This document shows, one piece after another, positions 8,301-17,028 of a stretch of DNA of 49,998 nucleotides (its first letter is position 1; each line of letters begins with the position of its first letter). Under the pieces are notes generated by a model. It saw nothing but the letters and a program-made list of their open reading frames with translations. It searched no databases and was not told where the DNA came from. Both the position numbers and the translations under genes were made by a program. The stretch spans positions 1 to 49,998 of the forward strand of contig NZ_AIDW01000017.1 of the NCBI RefSeq assembly GCF_000251145.1, in the 5' to 3' direction. This DNA comes from Sphingomonas sp. PAMC 26621 (GTDB taxonomy: Bacteria > Pseudomonadota > Alphaproteobacteria > Sphingomonadales > Sphingomonadaceae).

Positions 8301-10352
8301 TCACAGGCTCCCCAGCTTGAGGCGCACCCCTCCCGTGGCGGTAAACGGCTTTCCGTAGAGCGCGGCGGTGAAGCCGTCGTTGGTGCCGATGTAGCGCCGA
8401 TCGAACAAATTCTCGAACTGTCCGAACAGTTCGACGTCGCGGCGTACGGCCACGCTGGCACCGAAGTCGGCGATGACGTGCGCATCGGTCCGGTAGATCC
8501 CATCGGGATCGCCGTTGGTGCGCGAGAGGTAGCGGACCCGCGGACTGAGCTTGATGCCGTAGGGGGCGGTCCAGTCGAGACTCGCACTTGCGCGATGCCT
8601 CGGGATGCCCGGCTGTTGAAGGCCGATGCTGGCCGGGTCTTCGGGGTTCCGGGTCACGATCGAGTCCGCATAGGTGTAGGCCAACGTGCCGCCGAGCTTG
8701 GGGCTCGGCCGCCACGTCAGTTCCGCTTCCACACCGCGGCTGCGCGCACTGCCTGCGTTGATGAGGCGCGCGCCGATCGCAAATCCGGCGGGCAGCGTGG
8801 CGGGGTCGAGATACCGGTAGGTCAGGAAATCGGCGATGCGGCTGGTATAAGCGGTCGCCTGGAAGCGGACCGGACCGCGATCGACATCGAACCCGGCTTC
8901 CGCCCCCTCGAGTGTTTCGGGCTTCAGCGCTGCGTTGCCGTAGAGGATATACCCGGGGACCGACGCGCCACGGTACAGATTGTCGAGCGTCGGCGCCCGG
9001 AACGCGCGGTAGAGCGCACCGCGGAGCGCGAAGCCGGCGGGCAATTGGTACCGCAGCGAGAGGCGTGGATCCACGTCGCTGTCGTGCCGGTTCGCGGTTT
9101 TGCCGAGGCCGCCCGGCGTATCGTCCACGCCGTTGAAGCTGTAGAAATCCTGGTAACGGACGCTGAGCAGCACCTGCAGGGGTTCGAGCGGCCGGAGGTC
9201 CGCCTGGGCATATCCGCCGAGGAACCGCTGGTTGCCCGACCCGGTATCGGTTCGAACCCGCGCGCCGGTTTCATCGAAGATGGCCGCCCGGTCGATCCCC
9301 TGAACACCGTGATAGTCGGCCCCCGCCGACAATGCGCGGACAAGACCCGAGAATGTCTGCGTCCAGACCAGCGATGCGCCCCAGTCGTTCGCGCGGGTGC
9401 GGTGGCTGTTCTGGACGAACTCGACGTCGTTGGGGTTGGCGTCCGCTGGCGAACCGGGATTGTTGGTAATGAACCGCTCGTCGTTGTGGAACGCCGTCAG
9501 GTCCAGCGACCCGCCCGCGCGCGGCGCCCAGCGGATCGTGCCGGTGTAGCGCCATGTCCGCTGGTCGTTGGTATTGGCACGCGTGAGGAACGTCTGGTCG
9601 TTATCATAATAACTGACTAGTGCGCGTGCGGTCAGGTCCGGCGTGAGGTCGACGTTCCCGGACACGGCAACGGTCCGGGCCGTGAACGAGGTCGGCACCG
9701 TCGCCGCGCCGCGGGCACTTTCGACCTGTTCGACATAGCCGTCGCTATGCTGCACCCCGGCATCGAGACCCACCCCGTAGCCGGTGCCGGCAAATGCCGC
9801 GTGGCCGTCCGCGCGGTAGTTTCCGCGGCTGCCGCCCGCCACTTCCGCTACCGCGCCGGTCGTCGTGATCGGCCTGGTCAGGATATTGATGACCCCGCCC
9901 ATCGCGTAATTGCCCCAGAGCGGTGCGCCGCCGCCGCGGACCACCTCGACGCGGTCAATCGTCTCCAGCGGCACTTCGCTCCACTGGACGTAGCCGAAGA
10001 ACGGATCGTTGATCGGCACACCGTCGAGCAGCACCAGCGAGCGGATGCCGCTCAATCCCCGCATCGACACGATGGTGTTGGTGGGGTGCTGTTCGTTCGT
10101 GCCGGCGATCGGAAGATCGACCGAGGGGACGCGCCGCAGCACATCGTCGATCGTGCGCGCTGGCGTTTTTTCGATCTCGGCTGCGGTGATGACGCTGACG
10201 CTCGCCGGCACGTCGGCCAGCGCGCGCGCGGATCGGGTGGCGGTGACGACGATGTCGCTCGCTGCGGGGGAGGCGAGGTTCTGTGATGACGCCGGGGTGG
10301 CGAGCAGGAGGCACGGCAAAGCGCCCCCGGCGAGCAGGTAGGATCGAGACAT
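8301..10352 (-). CDS. TonB-dependent receptor (BtuB/CirA-like, possibly metal-linked)
   Basis: A 683-residue outer-membrane receptor: signal peptide (about 1-23), then DIVVTATRSARALADVPASV, the plug domain (SMRGLSGIRSLVLLDGVP at about 93-110, RVEVVRGGGAPLWG near 135) and a 22-strand barrel. It takes up a ligand using energy from TonB-ExbBD. The length is that of metal, cobalamin or siderophore receptors rather than the larger glycan receptors. The gene upstream on the same strand, 84 nt away, encodes a His/Met-rich DUF2946-like protein. This pairing is often linked to copper, which makes a copper or metallophore ligand plausible but unproven. No cobalamin riboswitch is seen before it. Confidence 0.9.
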   Translation of the reverse strand: MSRSYLLAGGALPCLLLATPASSQNLASPAASDIVVTATRSARALADVPASVSVITAAEIEKTPARTIDDVLRRVPSVDLPIAGTNEQHPTNTIVSMRGLSGIRSLVLLDGVPINDPFFGYVQWSEVPLETIDRVEVVRGGGAPLWGNYAMGGVINILTRPITTTGAVAEVAGGSRGNYRADGHAAFAGTGYGVGLDAGVQHSDGYVEQVESARGAATVPTSFTARTVAVSGNVDLTPDLTARALVSYYDNDQTFLTRANTNDQRTWRYTGTIRWAPRAGGSLDLTAFHNDERFITNNPGSPADANPNDVEFVQNSHRTRANDWGASLVWTQTFSGLVRALSAGADYHGVQGIDRAAIFDETGARVRTDTGSGNQRFLGGYAQADLRPLEPLQVLLSVRYQDFYSFNGVDDTPGGLGKTANRHDSDVDPRLSLRYQLPAGFALRGALYRAFRAPTLDNLYRGASVPGYILYGNAALKPETLEGAEAGFDVDRGPVRFQATAYTSRIADFLTYRYLDPATLPAGFAIGARLINAGSARSRGVEAELTWRPSPKLGGTLAYTYADSIVTRNPEDPASIGLQQPGIPRHRASASLDWTAPYGIKLSPRVRYLSRTNGDPDGIYRTDAHVIADFGASVAVRRDVELFGQFENLFDRRYIGTNDGFTAALYGKPFTATGGVRLKLGSL

Positions 10353-10436
10353 GGAGATACCTTCGACTGGCCCGAACCTTCGAAACGCGGACCATGGATC
10401 ACGGGCACGCCGGGCGAACCGGCGCGGATTGACACG

Positions 10437-10847
10437 TCAAAGGGGTGTTGGTGGTCCGCGCAACGGTGGCCGCAGAAAGCCCGGAGCCGCCAGTTCCGGT
10501 CGTGAAACGCCGATCGTTCCGATCGCCATCACAAAACCGACCAGGCTCGCGAGCAGGATCGGATCGACCGAAGCCAGCATCGCAGCCGACAGCCCGGCGA
10601 ACGCGCACGGCATTTCGGCCTTGCCGTGATCCTGCGACTTTCCGTGATCGGCCATACCGCCATGCAGGCCCGGCATTGCCATCGTCATCGGGGCAGAACC
10701 CATGCCCGGGCACAGCGTGATGGCGATGCGACCATGATCGCTGCCGACCATATAGCCGACGGGCACCACCAGTTTCAGGATGAGTGCCGCGACGCAGATC
10801 AGCACCGCGAGATGGCGTTGCGCCAGGAGATGCCGGAACGCCTGCAC
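10437..10847 (-). CDS. DUF2946-like membrane protein with His/Met-rich segment
   Basis: A 136-residue protein with an N-terminal membrane segment (about 15-34), a central stretch rich in His, Met and Asp (residues 48-80, with MTMAMPGLHGG and DHGKSQDHGKAEMPCAF), and a second hydrophobic helix (about 85-110). Such His/Met clusters are typical of DUF2946 proteins, which lie near copper-handling genes. Start is GTG at 10847 with AGGCGA upstream. It probably forms one transcript with the following TonB receptor. Role in metal binding in the envelope is inference. The family itself has no proven function. Confidence 0.72.
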   Translation of the reverse strand: MQAFRHLLAQRHLAVLICVAALILKLVVPVGYMVGSDHGRIAITLCPGMGSAPMTMAMPGLHGGMADHGKSQDHGKAEMPCAFAGLSAAMLASVDPILLASLVGFVMAIGTIGVSRPELAAPGFLRPPLRGPPTPL

Positions 10848-11001
10848 GGGAGTCGCCTAACCGCGGCGGCGGGGCGTGTCACCTGGACATTGCGTCCCGG
10901 CCCCCATGCACGAAACCGTTCAGAGGAATGGAGCTATCGCGCGTCCCGGACATGCTGGTAGGACCATTCCACCATCGGACGGCGTCGGAAAGCTCCTTAC
11001 A

Positions 11002-12323
11002 TTGACCCATATTGGGCGACACATTGCCATCATCGCGCCGCCGACTGCCGGACACTTCAATCCGCTGGCGGCTTTGGGGACGGCGCTTGCCGCCGCCGGT
11101 GCCAGGGTCACCTTCGTGCATATGGCCGAAGCGCGGTCGCTTGTACCTGGGTCCGTAGTCGGTTTCGCCGGACTCAGTCATGCAGACGATCGCCCCGGGA
11201 AGCTGGCAGACTATTACCGGAAGCTTGCGCAACCCTCCGGGGTCATCGGGCTTCCCAGGATGATCCGCGGTACCGCCGCCATCACCGAGCTTTTGTTGCG
11301 GGCACTGCCGGCGGCGTTGCAGGACATCGAAGTCGACGCGGTGATCGCGGACTCGGCCGAACCGGCGGGAGCGCTGGTGGCACGGCATCTCGACTTGCCG
11401 TTCGTCACTGCGGTGACGGGGTTGCCGCTTCTACGGGAGCTGGGTGTTCCGCCGCCGTTCCTCGGCTGGGCCTATCGCGCGGACCGCTGGGGACGCTTTC
11501 GCAACGGCGGAGGCTATGTCGTCAGCGACGCCCTGTTGCGGCCCATCACCGAAACCGTCTCCGCGCATGCTCGCCGTTGGGGTCTCGATCCGAGTCCGCG
11601 AAAGCAATGGTCGGACCGTCGCAAATTGCGCAATGCCCGGCGGCGCTCGATTTCCCGCGGACGGCCTTGCCGGCACGCTTTCATTACGGCGCACCGTGGC
11701 GGCTCGAGGAAGCGGCTGACATGCCGCTGCCGGACGACGACCGGCCGCTCGTCTTCTGCTCGCTCGGATCGTTGCAGGGTGCGCGACGATCACTGTTCGC
11801 GTCGATGACGCGGGCCTGCGCCGCGCTTGGGGCACGCGCGGTGGTGGCGCATGGCGGTGGGCTGACCGCGGACGAGGTCGCCTCGCTTCCGGGCGACCCG
11901 CTGGTGCGCGCGTTCTGGCCGCAGACCCGTATCCTGCCGCGCTGCTCGGCAGCGATCCTGCATGGCGGCTTCAACACCGTACTGGACTCATTGGCGGCGG
12001 GCGTACCGATCGTCGCGGTGCCGCTGGCGTTCGAACAGCCCGCCACCGCGGCGCGACTGAACCGGATCGGCGCGGCGTGCGTTGTGTCGCCAGCCGAGGC
12101 TGGCAGGGGCGGACTCGAAACGGCGCTGAAACGGGTCCTGGGCTATCCACGCTACCGGCACGCCGCGCAGACCCTCGCCGGGGAGATCGCGGCGGCGGAC
12201 GACCTCACCGCGACCGCGGCGTTGGTCCTGGCCGCGTTGCGCGCGGACGACGCAATTGCGCCGGCGACGCGGACCCGATCGGGCTCGCCGCCGCGGGTCG
12301 CGTCAGGCGTCGGGCTGCGATGA
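11002..12323 (+). CDS. crtX: CrtX-like carotenoid glycosyltransferase, frameshifted in this sequence
   Basis: A GT1 glycosyltransferase of the zeaxanthin glucosyltransferase (CrtX) type, which adds a sugar from a UDP or dTDP donor to the hydroxyl of a C40 xanthophyll. The N-terminal half reads HIAIIAPPTAGHFNPLAALG from the likely TTG start at 11002 (GGAAAG upstream). The C-terminal half has CSLGSLQG and the donor-binding ILHGGFNTVLDSLAAGVPIV. The halves are in different frames: the first is sensible up to RRWGLDP (about 11593), the second from SQIAQCP (about 11622). Adding one nucleotide between them gives an intact 440-residue protein. Neighbours crtZ and crtW support the assignment. The final 119 nt overlap the convergent PAP2 gene. 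Confidence 0.82.
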
Positions 12324-13179
12324 TGGCAGGCGGCGCCAGCAGCAGGCCTGCGATGACATCCACGCCGTAATGTCCCCCGAAGACCGGCGTCGCGACGATC
12401 GTGAGGACCGCCCATCCGCCGCCGGGAACGGCAAGGCGGGGCACCGCGCGGAACGCCCAGATGAAGATCGCGGCGAGCGTTGCATGGAAGCTGGGAAAGC
12501 TGACGATCCCCATCAGCATGGTCAGGTCGAGCGAGCGGAGCGACCCGTCGCGTAGGCCCGTGATCAAGCCCTGCTCCTGCCACGCGACCGACGGCCACAA
12601 GTGCAGGTAATCCGCGGGATCGAACAGGTTCCCCATCGCCGGCGTAACGCCGGAGATCAGGATCGTCACGAAGCCCGAACCGATCGCCGCGCACACGGTC
12701 GTCCGCAGCGTGTCGAACTTGCCCAGCCCGCTCAGGACGACGATCACGACGATCATCTGCAGGATGAGGCTGTGGTATGCGAACCCCAGCAACCAGACGA
12801 CGGGCGGCGCCATGTCCAGCAGGCTGCGCACCACCGGCCAATCGAAGCCGATCGCACGGTCGGCGGCGGCGAGCCGACCGTCCCAGAGATCCCCGGCGTT
12901 TGCCGCAAACGCATAGGCCAGGACGACCCCGAGCAGCGTGAAGAGCGTCATCTGCGCAAAAGCCGCCGCGCCGGCGGCGAGCCGCGGACGTCCGGTCGTC
13001 CGGCCCGCCACGATCGCAGCGCCGAGCGCGCAAAGCGCCCCGGCTGCGGGCAGGGCGCGGACCGGATCGACTGAGAAGGCATGACCGTATTGAGCGAGGA
13101 AGACGCTGATCGTCATCCCCGCAAGAAGCAGCCAGGACGGTATTTCCGGGCGGTCGGCAGGATTGAAGAAGGCGCGCAT
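12205..13179 (-). CDS. PAP2 superfamily membrane phosphatase/transferase
   Basis: A 324-residue integral membrane protein of the PAP2 superfamily with about six membrane helices. The catalytic signature is split as usual: SFPSFHATLA near residue 230 and GGHYGVDVIAGL near residue 268, giving the two active-site histidines and the Asp. This subgroup (Aur1/inositol phosphotransferase-like) moves or removes phosphate on lipids. It sits between crtX and crtZ on the opposite strand and runs 119 nt into the end of crtX. Its last 30 residues are low complexity and Pro/Arg-rich, so the true C-terminus may be shorter. A link to carotenoid glycoside or isoprenoid phosphate metabolism is suggested by position only. 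Confidence 0.82.
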   Translation of the reverse strand: MRAFFNPADRPEIPSWLLLAGMTISVFLAQYGHAFSVDPVRALPAAGALCALGAAIVAGRTTGRPRLAAGAAAFAQMTLFTLLGVVLAYAFAANAGDLWDGRLAAADRAIGFDWPVVRSLLDMAPPVVWLLGFAYHSLILQMIVVIVVLSGLGKFDTLRTTVCAAIGSGFVTILISGVTPAMGNLFDPADYLHLWPSVAWQEQGLITGLRDGSLRSLDLTMLMGIVSFPSFHATLAAIFIWAFRAVPRLAVPGGGWAVLTIVATPVFGGHYGVDVIAGLLLAPPAIIAARRLTRPAAASPIGSASPAQLRRPRATRPGPTPRSR

Positions 13180-13390
13180 CGCGACCGAACGCAGGTCGGG
13201 CGGAGGCGGTCCCGAAAATCTTCGGTGCCGCCCATTTTCCCGGAACCGTTCTTATTGCGGACGTTCCAGGATGCGCGGACGGCGGGATTATTCGGGCACG
13301 GCCTCTCGCATCATGCCGCTGCTACGCTTATGTGCGGTGCATGCTGAAGCCGTTTTACCTGTCCGCCTCCAGTAAAGACGACCGCGCCTG

Positions 13391-13915
13391 ATGGCCTGGT
13401 ATCAAAACCTCGCGATCGTCGCCTTCATGGTTTTGTTCATGGAGTGCTTTGCCTGGGCGGTGCATCGTTATGTCATGCACGGCGTGGGTTGGGGGTGGCA
13501 CAAGTCCCATCACGAAACGCATTCCGGCTGGTTCGAGAAGAACGATCTGTACGCGATCGTCTTCGCGATCGTGCCGATCGTCCTGTTCACTGCCGGGCTA
13601 TGGTGGCAACCATTGTGGTGGGCAGCGCTCGGCATTACCGTCTACGGCGGGATCTACGCCTTCGTACACGATATGCTCGTGCACCAGCGTGGCGGGTTCC
13701 GGTGGGTGCCGAAGCAAGGCTATTTCAAACGCCTGTTGCAGGCGCATCGGCTGCACCACGCGGTCGAGGGCCGGGACGGTACCGTCAGCCATGGGTTCCT
13801 CTTCGCGCGCAAGCCCTCGGTCCTGAAGGCACAACTGCGCGCGAACGCCGATCCGCAGCGGCGTACTGCGCGTCCGGCAGCGGTCACCGACGCTGCGCTG
13901 GCGGTACGGGAGTGA
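13391..13915 (+). CDS. crtZ: beta-carotene hydroxylase CrtZ
   Basis: A 174-residue non-haem di-iron membrane hydroxylase of the fatty acid hydroxylase superfamily. It adds the 3 and 3' hydroxyls to beta-ionone rings, turning beta-carotene to zeaxanthin or canthaxanthin to astaxanthin. All four histidine boxes are present: HRYVMH (25-30), HKSHH (37-41), HDMLVH (93-98) and HRLHH (119-123), with hydrophobic helices between. Length is normal for CrtZ. The stop codon overlaps the GTG start of crtW, so the two are coupled. No strong ribosome binding site is seen. The 211-nt gap to the divergent PAP2 gene must hold its promoter. Confidence 0.96.
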   Translation: MAWYQNLAIVAFMVLFMECFAWAVHRYVMHGVGWGWHKSHHETHSGWFEKNDLYAIVFAIVPIVLFTAGLWWQPLWWAALGITVYGGIYAFVHDMLVHQRGGFRWVPKQGYFKRLLQAHRLHHAVEGRDGTVSHGFLFARKPSVLKAQLRANADPQRRTARPAAVTDAALAVRE

Positions 13916-14697
13916 GTGCGTTACGGCCTCCGGCGACACCCGCCGCCCGACGCCAGACTCGTATCGGCGTGTCATTGGCCGCTGCGTTGATCCTGGCGTG
14001 GCTGACGATCCATATCACGGGGATTTTCTTCTGGCACTGGAGCTGGGCGAGTGTTCCGGTTGCGATAGCGATGGTCGCCGTCCAGACATGGCTCAGCACC
14101 GGGCTTTTCATCGTCGCGCACGATGCGATGCATGGCGCGCTTGCGCCGACGCGTCCGCGGCTGAACCGGGTGATCGGGGCAACCGCGCTTTCGCTCTACG
14201 CCTGCCTGTCCTACGCTGCGTTGCTGCCGCAACATCACTTGCACCACAAGGAGACGGGAACCGCCGGAGACCCCGATTTCCACCGGGGCGATGCGAGCCT
14301 TGGCGGCTGGTTCCTGCAGTTCTTCCGGTCCTATTATTCACACGCGCAGATTGCGCGGATCACGCTCGTCGCGCTCGTCTACACGCTCGTGCTGGGGGCA
14401 CCGCTCGGAAACATCGTCATCTTCTGGGCGCTGCCGGCGCTCGGGGCGGTGGGTCAATTGTTCGTCTTCGGCACGTGGCTTCCGCACCGGGACCGCGCCG
14501 AACCCTTTGCCGATGCGCACCACGCCCATAGCATCGACATCGGCCCGGTTCTGTCGTTGCTGACCTGTTTTCATTTCGGTGGCTATCATCACGAGCACCA
14601 CGTGTCGCCGGGAACACCCTGGTGGGGGCTACCAGCACGACGTCACACGCTCGCACAGCGAGCAAATGATCGATCATCGCCGCAGGCCTACCGATAG
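13912..14697 (+). CDS. crtW: beta-carotene ketolase CrtW
   Basis: A 261-residue di-iron membrane ketolase that places 4-keto groups on beta-ionone rings; with CrtZ it gives canthaxanthin, adonixanthin and astaxanthin. The histidine boxes are HDAMH (70-74), HHLHH (108-112) and HHEHH (226-230). The frame is open far upstream, but that part is a shadow of crtZ. The GTG at 13912 overlaps the crtZ stop and gives the usual CrtW N-terminus, so I chose it. With crtX nearby, the cell could make glycosylated keto-xanthophylls, as reported for some astaxanthin-glycoside-forming Sphingomonas. Early genes (crtE, crtB, crtI, crtY) are not in the window. Confidence 0.95.
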   Translation: MSALRPPATPAARRQTRIGVSLAAALILAWLTIHITGIFFWHWSWASVPVAIAMVAVQTWLSTGLFIVAHDAMHGALAPTRPRLNRVIGATALSLYACLSYAALLPQHHLHHKETGTAGDPDFHRGDASLGGWFLQFFRSYYSHAQIARITLVALVYTLVLGAPLGNIVIFWALPALGAVGQLFVFGTWLPHRDRAEPFADAHHAHSIDIGPVLSLLTCFHFGGYHHEHHVSPGTPWWGLPARRHTLAQRANDRSSPQAYR

Positions 14698-14794
14698 GAC
14701 CCCAACGCCGCGCTCCAGCAACTTTGCGGGGCGGGCGCGGCTCTTAAGGTCCTTGCGTCGCTATGCGACGTCAAATTCGTGTCGTCTTGCGATC

Positions 14795-16279
14795 TCAAGG
14801 TGCATCGCGCCAGAGGCAGGGCAATCGTGTTGCATCGCGCACGATCGGCCCCGCATTGGTGAATGCAAGCGCATGCGGGCTGGCGGCCGAGACCTCGGGC
14901 CAGAGTGCCGAGCCGGTTGCGCTCGGATTACCGGTCCGGACGAACTGCACCCAATAGGATTGCAGCGGCGGCGCGCCACGCTCGAGCCCGGTCGCGGGGG
15001 TGCCGAACACGCTGCGCAGTTCGCTTCCGTGCGTTACGGGTGCTGCGTCCGGTGCCGTATAATCATAGACGTAGTGCCAGACCGATCCGCCGTGCCCGGC
15101 CACGGCTGCGGCGGTGACGCGTGTCGGGCAGCGGAAGGTCAGGTCCGTGGCGATCTGGTCGGTAGTGCTGCCGAGCCGGGGGTCCGACACGGGCATCCGT
15201 CCCGGACCCAACCCGTAATAGGCCAGCGCCGCGCCGGCGTGGCTGCCGAAGGCCTGCGTCACGATCCCGGGGGCGGCGGACAGGTCACCGTGCAACGGCA
15301 ACTCGCGTGCGTTGGTCCCGATGATCAGCGGGACGGGGTTGGCGCGTCCGCGCGCGAGCAGATGCGCGGGCGTATCGGGTAGCACGCGTCCATCGACCAC
15401 GGCCTGCAGCCAGATGAAGCTGTTGTCCTCGAGCCCAGGCGCCACGATCGCCTCCTGCGCCGCGAGGACGCGATCGACCGGAAGCGCACGGAGCTGCGCG
15501 GTGGTGGCGTCGGGGGAGAGACCCGCCGCCCGAGCGAAAAGCGCGCCCACCGCCTCATTCTGCGCCAGGCTGCGCGGCGGCACGCCGAACCCCGCCGTCC
15601 CGCTTTCCTGGATCGCCGCGTGAAACAGCCCGTGCGCCAGCGGGGACAGCTGCTGCAGCGCGACGTCCTGTGCGCCGGCGGATTCGCCCGCGATCGTCAC
15701 CCGCCGCGGATCTCCCCCGAACCGCGCGATGTTCCGTTGCACCCAGCGAAGGGCGAGTTGCTGGTCCATCAGCGCGTAATTGCCCGAATGCCCACCGTCC
15801 TCGGCGCTCAGCGCGGCGTGGCTGAGGAACCCGAGCGCCCCCAGCCGATATTGGATGCTGACCAGCACGATCCCGCGCTCGGTGATCCGGCTTTCGACGG
15901 TGCCACCGCCGGCCCCGCCGCGATTGCCGCCACCGTGGATCCAGACCAGCACCGGCAGCTTAGCGGTGGGCGTCAGGCGCGGGGTGCGGACGTCGACGAA
16001 CAGGCAATCTTCCGATCCGCCCCGCGCGGCGGCGCGGTTCCACGTGCCATAGTCGGATTGCGGACAGCCCGCATGGTCCGCGACCGTCGCTATGGGCGTG
16101 GTCCAGCGTCGGGGCCGGACCGGTGCCCGCCAGCGCAGCGCCCCCGTCGGCGGGGCACCATAGCGGATACCCCGGAACACCGCCCCGCCGCCCGCGATCG
16201 CCGCACCGCGGACCGGACCGTCATCCGTCGTGACGATCGGTCCGGCGGCCGCCAGCGCGAGCGCCAGCAGAACGCTCAC
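14795..16279 (-). CDS. type B carboxylesterase/lipase
   Basis: A 494-residue alpha/beta hydrolase of the carboxylesterase type B family, with a short N-terminal signal-like segment suggesting export. Motifs: EDCLFVDVRTPR near residue 90, the oxyanion-hole HGGG near 115, and the nucleophile elbow GESAG near 197 (catalytic Ser). The C-terminal catalytic His is probably in the HGSELRSVFG stretch. It is the last gene of the GH3-GH2-MFS-SGNH-esterase arm and its GTG overlaps the SGNH stop by 4 nt. In this setting it may remove ester groups from a glycan, but family members act on many esters. Confidence 0.88.
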   Translation of the reverse strand: MSVLLALALAAAGPIVTTDDGPVRGAAIAGGGAVFRGIRYGAPPTGALRWRAPVRPRRWTTPIATVADHAGCPQSDYGTWNRAAARGGSEDCLFVDVRTPRLTPTAKLPVLVWIHGGGNRGGAGGGTVESRITERGIVLVSIQYRLGALGFLSHAALSAEDGGHSGNYALMDQQLALRWVQRNIARFGGDPRRVTIAGESAGAQDVALQQLSPLAHGLFHAAIQESGTAGFGVPPRSLAQNEAVGALFARAAGLSPDATTAQLRALPVDRVLAAQEAIVAPGLEDNSFIWLQAVVDGRVLPDTPAHLLARGRANPVPLIIGTNARELPLHGDLSAAPGIVTQAFGSHAGAALAYYGLGPGRMPVSDPRLGSTTDQIATDLTFRCPTRVTAAAVAGHGGSVWHYVYDYTAPDAAPVTHGSELRSVFGTPATGLERGAPPLQSYWVQFVRTGNPSATGSALWPEVSAASPHALAFTNAGPIVRDATRLPCLWRDAP

Positions 16280-17028
16280 CGCAGCAGGCCGGCGGGGGCA
16301 GGGCGCGCCAGCGCGTCGCGGATCGCGACTTCGGCGACGGGGGCCATCGCGGCATAGCCGCGTTCATTGGGGTGGACGCCGTCGACGGTGAATGCCGCGC
16401 GCTGCGCCGACCCGTCGTGGAGCGCGGTCCAGTAATCGGCATAGGTCGCACCGATCCGTGCGGCATAGCCCTTTAGCCAGAGGTTCATCCGCGCGATCTT
16501 GGACGACACTTCCAGTCCGGGACGCCATGGAAAATTGGCGGCGGGCGGGATCGACGCGAGGATCACGCGGATCCCGTTCGCGCGCGCGAGGTCGCACATC
16601 ATCATGATGTTGGCCTGTGTCTGCTCCAGCGTCATCGGCCCCGTGTTGCTGGCGATGTCGTTGGTGCCACCCATGATCTGCACCACGGCAGGGTGCAGGT
16701 CGATCACGTCCTGCCGGAAGCGCAGCACCATCTGCGGCGTGGTCTGTCCGCCGATCCCGCGATCGATCCGGTCGGGGCCGAAGAACCCGGGAACCTTGTC
16801 GAACCACCCCTGCGTGATGGAATCGCCGATGAAAACGACGCGCTTGCGGGTGTCGGACGGCGGAATCGCGGCATTCGCCTGCTGGTAGCGGCCGAGCCAC
16901 GCCCAGTCCTGATGCAGCCGCTGCTCGGCGTCCTGCGCCGGGGTGGCCTTGTCGGCCGCCGGGGTCTGCGCCTGGCTTGCGCTGGCCATTGGCAACAAAA
17001 CGGACAGCAGTAGCATCGCACGGCGCAT
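16276..17028 (-). CDS. SGNH/GDSL family hydrolase (probable secreted esterase)
   Basis: A 250-residue GDSL-type hydrolase with an N-terminal signal peptide (about 1-20, ending ASASQAQ). The catalytic blocks are GDSIT (S70), GGTND (120-124; Gly and Asn of the oxyanion hole) and DGVHP (D216, H219). It resembles the platelet-activating-factor acetylhydrolase-like/sialate O-acetylesterase branch, many of which deacetylate sugars. The open frame runs further upstream, but that part is a shadow of the transporter gene. ATG at 17028 overlaps the transporter stop (ATGA). The operon context points to removal of acetyl groups from a polysaccharide; this is inference. Confidence 0.9.
   Translation of the reverse strand: MRRAMLLLSVLLPMASASQAQTPAADKATPAQDAEQRLHQDWAWLGRYQQANAAIPPSDTRKRVVFIGDSITQGWFDKVPGFFGPDRIDRGIGGQTTPQMVLRFRQDVIDLHPAVVQIMGGTNDIASNTGPMTLEQTQANIMMMCDLARANGIRVILASIPPAANFPWRPGLEVSSKIARMNLWLKGYAARIGATYADYWTALHDGSAQRAAFTVDGVHPNERGYAAMAPVAEVAIRDALARPAPAGLLR

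Noticed and set aside
10353..10436. Cobalamin riboswitch before the BtuB-like receptor
   Set aside because: Too short a gap and no B12-box-like sequence seen.
13444..13911. Long N-terminal extension of CrtW
   Set aside because: It is the crtZ gene read in another frame; the GTG at 13912 gives the normal CrtW length.
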